Below the pieces are notes generated by a model. That model was not told the DNA's origin and did no database searches. It saw only the letters and a program-made list of their open reading frames with translations. Source: Aliarcobacter cryaerophilus (GTDB lineage Bacteria > Campylobacterota > Campylobacteria > Campylobacterales > Arcobacteraceae). Taken from it: DNA of 64,000 nt. The stretch's first letter is position 1, and each line of letters opens with the position of its first letter. Shown here piece after piece: positions 8,100 through 16,605 of this stretch. Both the position numbers and the translations under genes were made by a program. The stretch lies in assembly GCF_014352935.1 (NCBI RefSeq), contig NZ_CP060694.1:868001-932000 (forward strand), read 5' to 3'.

Positions 8100-9263
8100 C
8101 TATTTTAGTTGAAAAGTCTTACTTTCAACTTTAACCATCATATTAAAAATATTTTGTTGTTTCTGTGCTTTAAGTTTATCGTGTTCAAGTTTTAAAATTC
8201 TTGGGTCGATATAGTGTTTTTCAGTAATTTTAGAACCTTTTGAATGTCCCATTACTTTTTGAATATCCTCCAAGTTTTCACCACCATAACTCATAACTGA
8301 AGCATAAGACCTTCTCGTTGCATATAATGTTTTATACTCAACATTTATTTGTTTTAATAGTGGTTTTAAATGATAATCTACAATAGTTTTAGATTCTCTA
8401 TAATATCTACCATCTTTATTAATAAAAAGCCACTCATTTGATGGTCTTAATTCATAATAAGTTTTTAGTAGTTTTACTAATTCAGGAAAAAGTTGTATTT
8501 TTCTAAAATGATTTTTATTACTTAATGACTTTTCATTTTGTTCTGAAATTATACCTTTTGTAATACTTCTTTTAAGTGATAGTTTTTCTGTTTCAAAATC
8601 AAAATCACTCCATTTTAAAGCCATACATTCACCTGTTCTTAGTCCTAATTTAAAAGATAATTCCATAAAAACTTTAAACCAACCCTTTGCATTACTTAGA
8701 ATAAGAGATATTTCTTCAGTTGTATAAGCTTGTGTATTTTTTGGAATGTAACATAGGTCAATTGATTTTACACTTCTTGATTGAACTGGATTTTTCTCAA
8801 TTAAATCATTATCATAAGCATAATCAAATATAATATTTAAAAGATTTTTAATTCTTTTAATTCTATCGTTACATACCTCTTTTTTTTGTTTTTCTAATAA
8901 ATTCACAATATCTAATGGTTTAATGTCTTCTAGTGTAAATTGTTTAAAAGTTGGTAATATTCTATTTCTAAAAAGTCTTTCAAGTTCTTTCTGACTTGAT
9001 TTTTGTCTTCTTGAACTTGTAAGTTCCAATACCATATTACCAAACTGCTCAAAGTTATTTGTTACAATAACATTCTTTTTTTTATCTAGGATAGAATGTA
9101 AAACATCTAATGGTTTATTTTTGTTCATCCATTGTTTTGTAGTAGGACTAATTTTTTTACCAGTTGATAATCTATATAGTTTACCATTTATAGAACCGTG
9201 TACATAAATAACATTATTTCTAATTTTAAAGACCCCATCACCTTTTATTAAAATATTACTCAT
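8100..9263 (-). CDS. Tyrosine recombinase (integrase) of the element
   Basis: 387 residues. It catalyses integration and excision by breaking and rejoining the 9-bp core in tRNA-Leu. An N-terminal AP2-like arm-binding part (about 15-60) and a core-binding SAM-like domain (about 70-165) precede the catalytic domain. Active-site residues are arginine 209 in LRTGECMALKW, the arginine of LYATRRSYAS (about 317), histidine 340 in KVMGHSKGS and the nucleophile tyrosine 351 in EKHYID. The first residue of the usual HxxR box is tyrosine instead of histidine, a tolerated variant. Its ATG overlaps the stop of the excisionase-like gene (ATGA). Confidence 0.93.
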   Translation of the reverse strand: MSNILIKGDGVFKIRNNVIYVHGSINGKLYRLSTGKKISPTTKQWMNKNKPLDVLHSILDKKKNVIVTNNFEQFGNMVLELTSSRRQKSSQKELERLFRNRILPTFKQFTLEDIKPLDIVNLLEKQKKEVCNDRIKRIKNLLNIIFDYAYDNDLIEKNPVQSRSVKSIDLCYIPKNTQAYTTEEISLILSNAKGWFKVFMELSFKLGLRTGECMALKWSDFDFETEKLSLKRSITKGIISEQNEKSLSNKNHFRKIQLFPELVKLLKTYYELRPSNEWLFINKDGRYYRESKTIVDYHLKPLLKQINVEYKTLYATRRSYASVMSYGGENLEDIQKVMGHSKGSKITEKHYIDPRILKLEHDKLKAQKQQNIFNMMVKVESKTFQLK

Positions 9264-9517
9264 TTTGAACTCCTCATCAAAATAGTAATTGCTGCTTTTT
9301 GTGATGCATACATTTTACTACCATCTATATAATAATCTACTTCAGGTTCAAAGTTATTTATTAAAAATTGTCTAATTGATTGTCTGCTTTTCCCCGTTGT
9401 TTCAGATAAATAACTTACACTTGCTTTTTTAGGAATTAACATTTTAATCATTCGTTTTAATTCAGATAACATACCTTTTATTTCAAGATATTCTGTTGTG
9501 TTTGATATAGTATTCAT
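9260..9517 (-). CDS. Small DNA-binding protein, probable excisionase-like factor
   Basis: 85 residues. The central part (KKASVSYLSETTGKSRQSIR) reads as a helix-turn-helix resembling MerR/excisionase-type domains, followed by DGSKMYASQKAAITIL, which could form the wing and last helix. The gene is translationally coupled to the integrase, the usual place for a recombination directionality factor or integrase regulator. The assignment rests on position and the helix-turn-helix look; no family signature is decisive. A GGAG-type ribosome-binding site precedes the ATG. Confidence 0.6.
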   Translation of the reverse strand: MNTISNTTEYLEIKGMLSELKRMIKMLIPKKASVSYLSETTGKSRQSIRQFLINNFEPEVDYYIDGSKMYASQKAAITILMRSSK

Positions 9518-9543
9518 TGTATTTTTATCTCCATTCTTATTTT

Positions 9544-10872
9544 TTAAGAAACTTTTTTTATTTCAATTTGTTTAAATTTAAAAATATTCATAGAATTAGT
9601 ATTTTTCTCAACTCTATTTTTGAACATAAGAATTTCAACACATTTTTTTCCAACAGTTCCATTTTTGTAAATCACATCTTTTTTTACATATTTATAATCT
9701 TCATCTTTTGAAAAATTTTCAAGGTGAGGATTGTGATTGTTATAGTAAATAAATGAATATTTACTATCTTTTATTTTATTTAAAAGTTTTCTATGATTAA
9801 AATCATTGATACCATAGTTATATGAACAATTTGTAAAATCTTTTGAAGTAGAAACTTCTTCATAATTAACATAAGGAGGGTCAAATAAAACAAGTGCAGT
9901 AGAATCATTTTTTATTTTATTCATAACTGTTTCATAATTTTTGATTGAAAATTTAATATTTCCTAAGTTGAAGATTTTATTATATATCTCAACTTTGTTA
10001 ATAATTAATGGTATTTGTTTTAATTTATTTTGACAATAACAAAATGTGAATCTATTAGTTTGAGTATCCATATTAAAAGATAACATTCCACCTTGTGTAT
10101 TATGAATTAAATATAAAAAAATAGCTGCTCTTTTTGGATTCATTATTTTTTTAGCTTCAAGATTAGTAAACTCTTTATGAAGATTTTCAAATAATTCTTT
10201 TCCTTCCTCTTTATTTGTAGGATAGAATTTATTATGAGTTCTGTAATAGTTTAATTCAAATGAAGCCAAATGTCTTTGAACTTGCTTTGGATTTTTTTGA
10301 ACTTGTTTATATGCATTAATTAAAGATGGATTTTTATCACTTAATTGTATATCTTCGATTCCATTTTCTATTAATAATGGCAATGAATTATAAACAGAAC
10401 CAAATCCACCTAAAAATGGTTCTGAATATGATTTAAATTGTTTAGGATTTTTTAATAGTATTGAATTAAGAATATTTTGTTGTATATTTTTGTGTTTTTG
10501 TTTTCCTCCTCCATAAGGTAAAAAAACAAATCTTTTAGTATCTGTATCATCTGAAAAAGAATTTGTATTAATAATTTCTTTAGATTTACTTCTTAAAAAA
10601 TTATATAAATATGATTTATCAAAAAAATTATTTAATCTTTTAATTTCTTGGTGTAATGAATAATCTTTACTGTAAAGAACTAAAGATAATGTTCTATATA
10701 TCCAAGCAGAAATATGAGGTTTTTTTATATTTTGTTTTAATATATTTAAGATGATTTCTTTTGATTCATTTTGAACTTTTTTAAAATCTTCTAACATAAT
10801 TTGTTTTTGTTCTGTAATTTGAACTTGTGGAAGTATTTCTAAAACTGATGAACATAAAATTTTCTTTGTCAT
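9544..10872 (-). CDS. D12-class N6-adenine DNA methyltransferase
   Basis: 442 residues. It transfers a methyl group from S-adenosylmethionine to adenine in DNA. The order of motifs fits the Dam/D12 (alpha) class: a glycine-rich segment LPYGGGKQKH at about 118-127, the SAM-binding motif SEPFLGGFGSV at 150-160, LSDKNPSLINAY at 177-188 and the catalytic DPPY at 331-334. The first ~110 residues are an extra helical domain not found in Dam itself. No nuclease gene is next to it, so it may be an orphan modification enzyme. It is read in the same direction as the excisionase-like and integrase genes with a 26-bp gap, and divergently from the WYL gene. Confidence 0.9.
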   Translation of the reverse strand: MTKKILCSSVLEILPQVQITEQKQIMLEDFKKVQNESKEIILNILKQNIKKPHISAWIYRTLSLVLYSKDYSLHQEIKRLNNFFDKSYLYNFLRSKSKEIINTNSFSDDTDTKRFVFLPYGGGKQKHKNIQQNILNSILLKNPKQFKSYSEPFLGGFGSVYNSLPLLIENGIEDIQLSDKNPSLINAYKQVQKNPKQVQRHLASFELNYYRTHNKFYPTNKEEGKELFENLHKEFTNLEAKKIMNPKRAAIFLYLIHNTQGGMLSFNMDTQTNRFTFCYCQNKLKQIPLIINKVEIYNKIFNLGNIKFSIKNYETVMNKIKNDSTALVLFDPPYVNYEEVSTSKDFTNCSYNYGINDFNHRKLLNKIKDSKYSFIYYNNHNPHLENFSKDEDYKYVKKDVIYKNGTVGKKCVEILMFKNRVEKNTNSMNIFKFKQIEIKKVS

Positions 10873-10940
10873 AACCGAATCCTTATTGATTTAAAGTTCA
10901 GAAGTAAAACAAATATAGTTTCTTAAAAGTAGATTTATGT

Positions 10941-10946
10941 TATAAT
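10941..10946 (+). promoter_or_regulatory. -10 element for the WYL-domain gene
   Basis: TATAAT lies 28 bases before the preferred ATG (10969). Transcription would begin near 10953, leaving a short leader with GGGG before that ATG. This argues against the earlier ATG at 10957, which would be almost leaderless. The 84-bp gap is shared with the divergent methylase gene, so both promoters sit there. Confidence 0.6.
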
Positions 10947-10968
10947 TTCCTTTTTTATGGGGTATGCA

Positions 10969-12327
10969 ATGACACAAGAAAGATTTCAAGAATTACTAAA
11001 AAATGATGAATTTAAAAGCTTTAAAAAAAGAGTTGATAGTGGAAAATTTGATAATATTGATTGGTTTAATCTTGAAAATGAAATAGAAAAAATTGCAGAT
11101 AGTGAAAATAAATCTTATGAATATCATAAAATTTATGAGTATTTTCTAGAAAATAGATTTACACAAATCAAAAAATATGTAGTAAAACCAACTGATTTAA
11201 ATATTGTTTTTGATGAGATACTTAATGAACTTATTTGTAATTTAGATACCTTTATAAAAGTAAGTGATTTTTATAATGCAAATTATCAAATTGAATCTAC
11301 TATAAAAAATCAAGTAACTAAAACTATAAATTATTTACTTGACTATAATGTAATTGAAAAAGCTAAAAAAGGTGAGGGTGTTGAGTATAAAACAAATAGT
11401 GAGTTTTGGCACAAACAAGTAAATAATTACATAATAAATGATAGTGAAATACTTCAAGAGTTAAGTCCAATAATTGCTAGTTATATAAAAAATGGAAATA
11501 TAAAAACATATAATATTCAAAAACTTTTTTATAAATTTTCTAAAATTATTGAATATTCAATAATCCCTGCAATTGAACATAATCCATTATTAAATACAGA
11601 GTTTAACATACAGATTGCTTGTGAAAATGAAGAATCAATAGAAATTATTTATAATGAAGAAAAAATTGAAATTACACCATCTAGAATAGTAATTAAAAAT
11701 GATAGTAAAAAATATGTTCAAATAAAAGATGGTAAAAAAACTGACTATATTCCATTAAATGCTATAAAGATTTATGATGAATCAATTTCAAATGTAAATT
11801 CTAAACCAATAAAAAACTCAACTATGTTGTCTATTCCAACAACAAATTTATCAATTAATACAAATTTTGAAACAAGCCAAGAAGAAGAGGAAATTATAGA
11901 AGTAATCTTAGAGTGTGATAGCATAGTTTATGAATATTTTAAAATGAAACCATTAAAAAATATGAAAGTATTTGATACAGAAGATAAATTAAAAGAATTT
12001 CATATAAATTATGAAATAGAACCTAAAAACAATAATTTTTATATAGTTGCACAAGATAGAAAAGAAATGATTATTAGTACTGTTCTACATACTTTACCAC
12101 ACACAAAGATTATTAATAATGATAAATTAAATGATGAGTTGATTTCAAGATTTAAAAAATATGTGCAAGATATTGGATTTAAAATTTGTGATGAGACAAC
12201 ACCACCTACACCAACAAATCCAACCGAACCATCTTCAAAAAATCAAGATAAAAAATCAAATAAATCTATACAAAAAACTAAATATAAACAATTAAATTGG
12301 ATAGATGATGATAATCTAAGCTTCTAA
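10969..12327 (+). CDS. WYL-domain protein, probable transcriptional regulator of the element
   Basis: About 452 residues from ATG 10969 (an upstream ATG at 10957 is less likely). The N-terminal ~190 residues are helical and show no clear helix-turn-helix. A WYL-like domain follows, with IEIIYNEEKIEITPSRIVI, KKYVQIKDGKKTDYIPL and NAIKIYD. A WCX-like domain (about 315-405) follows that, with IEVILECDSIVYEYFKMKPL, a short strand region, then EMIISTVLHTLPHTKII and a final helix. The tail is proline- and lysine-rich. WYL proteins usually regulate DNA repair, mobile-element or defence genes. Its position, divergent from the methylase-excisionase-integrase run, fits a switch for the element. The family call comes from pattern similarity only. 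Confidence 0.55.
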   Translation: MTQERFQELLKNDEFKSFKKRVDSGKFDNIDWFNLENEIEKIADSENKSYEYHKIYEYFLENRFTQIKKYVVKPTDLNIVFDEILNELICNLDTFIKVSDFYNANYQIESTIKNQVTKTINYLLDYNVIEKAKKGEGVEYKTNSEFWHKQVNNYIINDSEILQELSPIIASYIKNGNIKTYNIQKLFYKFSKIIEYSIIPAIEHNPLLNTEFNIQIACENEESIEIIYNEEKIEITPSRIVIKNDSKKYVQIKDGKKTDYIPLNAIKIYDESISNVNSKPIKNSTMLSIPTTNLSINTNFETSQEEEEIIEVILECDSIVYEYFKMKPLKNMKVFDTEDKLKEFHINYEIEPKNNNFYIVAQDRKEMIISTVLHTLPHTKIINNDKLNDELISRFKKYVQDIGFKICDETTPPTPTNPTEPSSKNQDKKSNKSIQKTKYKQLNWIDDDNLSF

Positions 12328-12335
12328 ACATATAT

Positions 12336-13679
12336 TTAGAATTCTATATTTCTTCCAAAATCTTGATTTTTTAATTTTAAATCTTCTTTTTTATGTTTTA
12401 TCTTTTCATTTATGTATTGAATATAATTGTTATAAAGGTCAAGTTTTTTGGAAAATATTTCATCTTTTGTTTTTAAATGTAGATTATTTTCCTTACTTAG
12501 ATACTTTTGTATATCAAGCTTTGAACCTAAAAAATGTTTTATTTCCTGATGTTTGTCTTTATTATAAAATAAAGATACTAATTCAGTTTCAATATTTTTA
12601 ATTTTTCTTTGGAATTTAATTTGTCTATTTTTAATCTCATACTCAATATGTCTTCTTTTTAAAATCTCTTCTTCTTTCCAATAATTCTTATTTCTGCAAA
12701 TAGATGTTATAAATTCCTCTTGAGTAATAACATTATCCTTTAATTTTTGTTTTTGTAGTTTTTTAAAAAAACTGTGTTCAAATTTTGAATATAAACTAAA
12801 ATCAGTTAGTTCTGATGAGGTTCTTTGTTGATAAATCGTTAAATCATTTAAAAATTGATTACTTAAAACACTTTTTGTAAAAGATAGTTTTTTTACTGAT
12901 TCAGAAATTGTTTTTATGTGTTCATTTGCTTCTTGAATTGATTTATGTAATGAATCCATTTCTTTAAATATATTTTCTCTCTGTGCAAAAATATAGTGTT
13001 TTTGAAGCCTTGAAAAATTCATAGTTTCATTTTTATTTTTAAAAATTACTTTTGAGAGTTGATGTAAAGTCGATATTTCATCCTTAATAATTATTGATTT
13101 TAATTTCTCTTGATGATAGTTTTTAATTTTGTCGATTTTTTGTTCTTTCATCTCTGAAAAGGTCTTAATTCCTAATTTTTCCCTTGTTTTTTTTAGTGAA
13201 TAATTTTCTATATAGTTATTCATCAAAGATTTTTTATAATTAATTTTAAATTCTTTAGCTGTTTGTGTTTTATTTGAAACTACCAAGTGGTAATGTTCCA
13301 TTAAAATATCTTCACCATTTTCATTTTTTCTAGTTTTTTCTTCTATTGCAAGCAAATAGTTTTGATTTTTAAAATCTAATTGTATTTTTGAAATAAATGA
13401 TTCTCTTAAAATTAATCTCTCACTATCATTCATTTGTTCCCACCGATTAATTTTACACGGAGATATAATTATATGTTTTAATCGCTCTTCATCTTCAATA
13501 GTTCCATTCTCATAAAGTTTTATTTTTCCTTCTTTTGCTTCTGATTTTAGATAGTTAATTAGTCCAAATTTTGATTGATTTAAATAGTGTTTATCCTCAT
13601 TATTTTGATTTTGAGTGACTTTAACTATTGGTTGTAAAATCTCTTCATTAATTGATTTTTTTAATTTAAATTTTTTCAT
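12336..13679 (-). CDS. Putative relaxase (mobilization protein)
   Basis: 447 residues. A relaxase nicks oriT and leads the single strand into a recipient. The N-terminal ~135 residues show HYLNQSKFGLINYLK (a candidate nucleophile tyrosine near residue 32), then LKHIIISP at 68-75 and the metal-site-like stretch EHYHLVVSN at 128-136. These resemble motifs I to III of MOB relaxases, although the full HxDxxxHxHxxxN pattern is reduced to EHYH. The remainder is helical and highly charged. It ends a co-directional run of four genes that begins beside an IncP-like nick site, and it follows a MobC-like gene; this context is the main support. The exact MOB class is unclear. Confidence 0.62.
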   Translation of the reverse strand: MKKFKLKKSINEEILQPIVKVTQNQNNEDKHYLNQSKFGLINYLKSEAKEGKIKLYENGTIEDEERLKHIIISPCKINRWEQMNDSERLILRESFISKIQLDFKNQNYLLAIEEKTRKNENGEDILMEHYHLVVSNKTQTAKEFKINYKKSLMNNYIENYSLKKTREKLGIKTFSEMKEQKIDKIKNYHQEKLKSIIIKDEISTLHQLSKVIFKNKNETMNFSRLQKHYIFAQRENIFKEMDSLHKSIQEANEHIKTISESVKKLSFTKSVLSNQFLNDLTIYQQRTSSELTDFSLYSKFEHSFFKKLQKQKLKDNVITQEEFITSICRNKNYWKEEEILKRRHIEYEIKNRQIKFQRKIKNIETELVSLFYNKDKHQEIKHFLGSKLDIQKYLSKENNLHLKTKDEIFSKKLDLYNNYIQYINEKIKHKKEDLKLKNQDFGRNIEF

Positions 13680-13691
13680 TTTAAATTTTTC

Positions 13692-14168
13692 CTATTTTAG
13701 AGTTGATTTAATTTTGTTTAAAAAGGAACCCAACAGAATAATTTTCTGTTTGTTGTCCTTTTCTTGATTTACTTTTAAAATAAGTTTGTTGATATTTGGA
13801 ATATTTAAAATTTTAAATAAACTATCATAATCTTTTTCTACATCCCTTTGGAACTTTAACTTTTTATTATTTATAGCTTTTAAGTTTCCAACAAAAATAG
13901 CTGATGAAGTTATATTTTTAATGGTTTCTTCATTGATTTTTGTTTTATCAATAGTATTTTGAGAGATTAATAAATATAGTAAATCTTCAAATTGTCTTAA
14001 GATATGGTTTTTTAAAAAATCTTCATTTGTATATGATTGAACAGATGAGAAGATTTTTTCTTTACAATAAGCAGTTAAAGTCTTATTTGAATTTATGACA
14101 CTTTGTAAAAGAGTGTCATATTCTATATTGGTTAAATAAACTGCAATTTTTTTCTTTTTATTTTCCAT
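13692..14168 (-). CDS. MobC-like ribbon-helix-helix mobilization accessory protein
   Basis: 158 residues. The N-terminus (KKKIAVYLTNIEYDTLLQSV followed by TLTAYCKEKIFSSV) has the strand-helix-helix pattern of relaxosome accessory proteins such as MobC, which bind oriT and help the relaxase open the nick region. The rest is helical. It is 12 bp upstream of the relaxase-like gene in the same direction. Bacterial MobC proteins are often of similar size. The call depends on both pattern and position. Confidence 0.6.
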   Translation of the reverse strand: MENKKKKIAVYLTNIEYDTLLQSVINSNKTLTAYCKEKIFSSVQSYTNEDFLKNHILRQFEDLLYLLISQNTIDKTKINEETIKNITSSAIFVGNLKAINNKKLKFQRDVEKDYDSLFKILNIPNINKLILKVNQEKDNKQKIILLGSFLNKIKSTLK

Positions 14169-14177
14169 TTTATAATC

Positions 14178-14630
14178 CTAGAAACCACTTAAAAAAATAG
14201 AATTGATTGATTGGGAAAATGAGTCACCCATTATTTTTGAATTATTCTTTAAATAGACCATCCAATCATTAATGTTGAAATTATTCATTTTTCCCATATT
14301 TTTAGCGATATTTTCTTTTTCAATTGCAGATAATTTTTTATCTTTAAATAGTTTTTTTAATTTTTCAACTTCATCTTTGTATCTATTAAGTTCGTTTGTT
14401 TTTTTGATATTTAAAAGTTCATTATTAATAGTTTGGAGTTTTAAATGAGATTGTTTTAGAAAAAAATCTTTAGAACTTTTTACACTACTATTTAATGCTT
14501 TTTCTTTTAATTGTTTTGCTTCAGAAAAATTTTCTTTAAATTTCTTTATATCAGCGTATGTAAGTTGCGTATATTTGAATAACTCATAAGTTTCTTCATA
14601 CAATTCGTTTAAATTTTTTATTGATGCCAT
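14178..14630 (-). CDS. Helical, lysine-rich protein of the mobilization operon, unknown function
   Basis: 150 residues, almost entirely helical and charged (EEKAKQLKEKALN-like pattern, then DEVEKLKKLFKDKKLSAIEK) with a coiled-coil character and no membrane segment. It lies between the 101-residue gene and the MobC-like gene with gaps of about 10 bp, so it is surely cotranscribed with them. A role in the relaxosome or in element maintenance is plausible but is inferred only from position. Confidence 0.6.
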   Translation of the reverse strand: MASIKNLNELYEETYELFKYTQLTYADIKKFKENFSEAKQLKEKALNSSVKSSKDFFLKQSHLKLQTINNELLNIKKTNELNRYKDEVEKLKKLFKDKKLSAIEKENIAKNMGKMNNFNINDWMVYLKNNSKIMGDSFSQSINSIFLSGF

Positions 14631-14642
14631 ATTCGTTCCTTT

Positions 14643-14948
14643 TTATTTATTTTTTTTATCTAAATATTTGTCAAAGTCATTATTTAAATTTGATTTTGGT
14701 TTGTTTGGATTCTTTTTTAATAAGTACTGATTTGATAGTATTTTTAAAACTCTAAATTCATCTTTTGTAAAATAAATAGTAAAAGTTTTTTCTTTGATAT
14801 TTAATAGTCGAGTTTTTAGTTTATTTCTAATATTTACGATTATTAGTATATCAATGTTTTTAGAATCTAAAATTTCAACATTATTAAATACTTCACTAAA
14901 CTTTTCAATACTTTTTTTTGTTAGGGTTAAAGAAATAGTTTGATTCAT
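14643..14948 (-). CDS. First gene of the mobilization operon, unknown 101-residue protein
   Basis: A small basic protein with alternating strand-like segments (QTISLTLTKKSIEKF, IDILIIVNIRNKL, TFTIYFTKDEFRVL) and a lysine/asparagine-rich tail. The pattern could fit a small DNA-binding fold but I recognise no family. AAGGAC precedes the ATG by about 6 bases, and a TATAAT lies upstream. It is the gene nearest the oriT-like site. Confidence 0.6.
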   Translation of the reverse strand: MNQTISLTLTKKSIEKFSEVFNNVEILDSKNIDILIIVNIRNKLKTRLLNIKEKTFTIYFTKDEFRVLKILSNQYLLKKNPNKPKSNLNNDFDKYLDKKNK

Positions 14949-14981
14949 ATAAAGTCCTTTTCAAAATACTTAGATATTAGT

Positions 14982-14987
14982 ATTATA
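14982..14987 (-). promoter_or_regulatory. -10 element for the mobilization operon
   Basis: Minus-strand TATAAT about 35 bases upstream of the 14948 start, with AAAGGAC as ribosome-binding site between them. It is the only good -10 match close to this operon and lies between the operon and the oriT-like hairpin. Confidence 0.5.
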
Positions 14988-15063
14988 AAAAATATGATAA
15001 ATATAAAAAATTTTAAATTTATTTGTATATTTTTGATGATTTTACTTTTTAACTAACCCCATA

Positions 15064-15097
15064 CATACCTTGTTGAAACAAGTATGTCTATCCTGCT
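15064..15097 (+). other. Candidate origin of transfer (oriT) with IncP-like nick site
   Basis: An inverted repeat (ACATAC-C-TTGTT at 15064-15075, AACAAGTATGT at 15078-15088, one bulged C) is followed by exactly 8 bases, CTATCCTG, and then C. CTATCCTG^C is the nick-region sequence of the IncP/RP4 plasmid group, where the nick also falls 8 bases after an inverted repeat. The predicted nick is between 15096 and 15097. The site lies 116 bp upstream of the mobilization operon, the usual position. The match is by eye and nicking is untested. Confidence 0.72.
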
Positions 15098-15180
15098 AAT
15101 AAAATTTTTAAAAATTTGCTTTACTTTTCTTCTTGTTTTATTAATATAGGTATATATAAAAAATTAGGGTTGGAGAAAAA

Positions 15181-16230
15181 ATGACAAGAAGAAATTATAA
15201 ACAAAATTCAAAATATTTATATTTACAGAAAAAAATAAAACAATCACAATATGCTAAAAACATTACGTTTATTTCTAAAAATAATATAATTTATACATTA
15301 GAAGATATTAATAATTATAATGAGAAAATTAAATCTTCAATTATTGAAAATGAAATTAATTCTATACATAGAGCTTTAGATAAAAAAATATCTATATTTA
15401 AAACAACAACTATAAAATCAAATTACAATTTATCTACTAACCAATCAAGCAAAGATATTGATAGACAATTAAAAGTTCAGTATAAGCAACTAAAAGATTA
15501 TCACCAATATAAAAATCAATTCAAATTAAATGGTAAAAGATTGGAAAACAAAAGTGTTAAAATTTATGAATTAACAGGAGCTTTAAATCTACATTCAAAT
15601 TCTATTGATATTTTAAAATCCAAAGCAGATTTAGAACACTATATAAAATCAATAATATATGCAAAAAAGAAATTTGATATTGGTAGAATTGAGTTATGTA
15701 TTACATCTTACACATTAAAACATATAAAAAATCTATTTAAAGATTTTAAAATTAGAGTAAATAATAAATATATTACTTTAAATTTAAAATTTGAAAATCA
15801 TATTTATATTATTGAAGAAAAAGGGAAAATAGAGAAGGGTAGCTATATATATTTTACATTACTTGATAAGGAAAAGAATAGCAAAATGAATCTGGTTAGA
15901 TATTTTTATAAAAATATTTTAACAGAACGATATACTAAAAAACCAACTAAAGAACATACGATATTTTCGAAATTAGGCATTAGAATTAAACAGTTTTCAA
16001 AAGATTTTTTTAACCGTAAAGTTCAAAAACATATACTTTATAAAACAAATAACAAGCTATATTTTATGATTAAAAATAAAAAAAATAATATAAAATTATC
16101 TCCAACAAAAAAAGATTTAAAATCATTTTTATTTTATACAGCATCATTATATAGAAAAAGGATTTTATTTTTATTTGTTAAAAAATTTGTTTTTTACTCC
16201 AAAACTAATCAAAATTTGTTCAAATTGTAG
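15181..16230 (+). CDS. Unknown basic 349-residue protein of the element
   Basis: I do not recognise it. It is extremely rich in lysine, asparagine and tyrosine, with no signal peptide. The N-terminal half is helical (NYKQNSKYLYLQKKIKQSQ), the middle has strands (GRIELCITSYTLKHIKNLFK, NHIYIIEEKGKIEKG), and the end is hydrophobic and basic (RILFLFVKKFVFYSKT). The ribosome-binding site GGAG lies 8 bases before the ATG. It is transcribed away from the oriT-like site, opposite to the mobilization operon. It could act in transfer or replication, but nothing in the sequence decides this. Confidence 0.55.
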   Translation: MTRRNYKQNSKYLYLQKKIKQSQYAKNITFISKNNIIYTLEDINNYNEKIKSSIIENEINSIHRALDKKISIFKTTTIKSNYNLSTNQSSKDIDRQLKVQYKQLKDYHQYKNQFKLNGKRLENKSVKIYELTGALNLHSNSIDILKSKADLEHYIKSIIYAKKKFDIGRIELCITSYTLKHIKNLFKDFKIRVNNKYITLNLKFENHIYIIEEKGKIEKGSYIYFTLLDKEKNSKMNLVRYFYKNILTERYTKKPTKEHTIFSKLGIRIKQFSKDFFNRKVQKHILYKTNNKLYFMIKNKKNNIKLSPTKKDLKSFLFYTASLYRKRILFLFVKKFVFYSKTNQNLFKL

Positions 16231-16605
16231 ATTGAAAACTTATGAAAATAGATTTATGAGAAGTATTTTAACAATAATAATATAAATTGTTAAAGTAAAA
16301 TATAAAATTTTCTTTTATTTATTATTAAGAATTATAGGTTAAAAAGATTTTTATAAAAGGTAGATTTATTGAGGAATGTGAGAAAAAAGTTTTTTGATAA
16401 AGATATAATTTTTGAAATTTTGAAAGAGTATTTAATGAGCTTATATTAGGAGAAAAGTAAGATAAATATTTATAAATATATCTAGGAAATCATTAGTGAT
16501 TATTATGATGAAATAACTTATAAAGTTCCTATTTGTGAATATTTTTAATTAATTAACAATTCAGTAATTATAAATTAGCTAGACTTTCGTTTATAAGGAG
16601 TTCAT
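16231..16605. other. 375-bp gene-free stretch with a possible relic reading frame
   Basis: Very AT-rich. One frame from 16372 to 16548 reads plausibly as protein (RNVRKKFFDKDIIFEILKEY, EKSKINIYKYI, EIISDYYDEITYKVPICEYF) but is broken by two in-frame TAG codons. It may be the remains of a lost gene. AAGGAG (about 16597) at the end is the ribosome-binding site of the endonuclease gene. I see no RNA gene or clear terminator here. Confidence 0.35.

Noticed and set aside
9517-9711. Plus-strand frame of 64 codons opposite the D12 methylase
   Set aside because: Hydrophobic shadow of the methylase C-terminus with no ribosome-binding site.
10957-10968. ATG 10957 as the WYL gene start
   Set aside because: It would be almost leaderless relative to the TATAAT; ATG 10969 has a GGGG sequence in front and better spacing.
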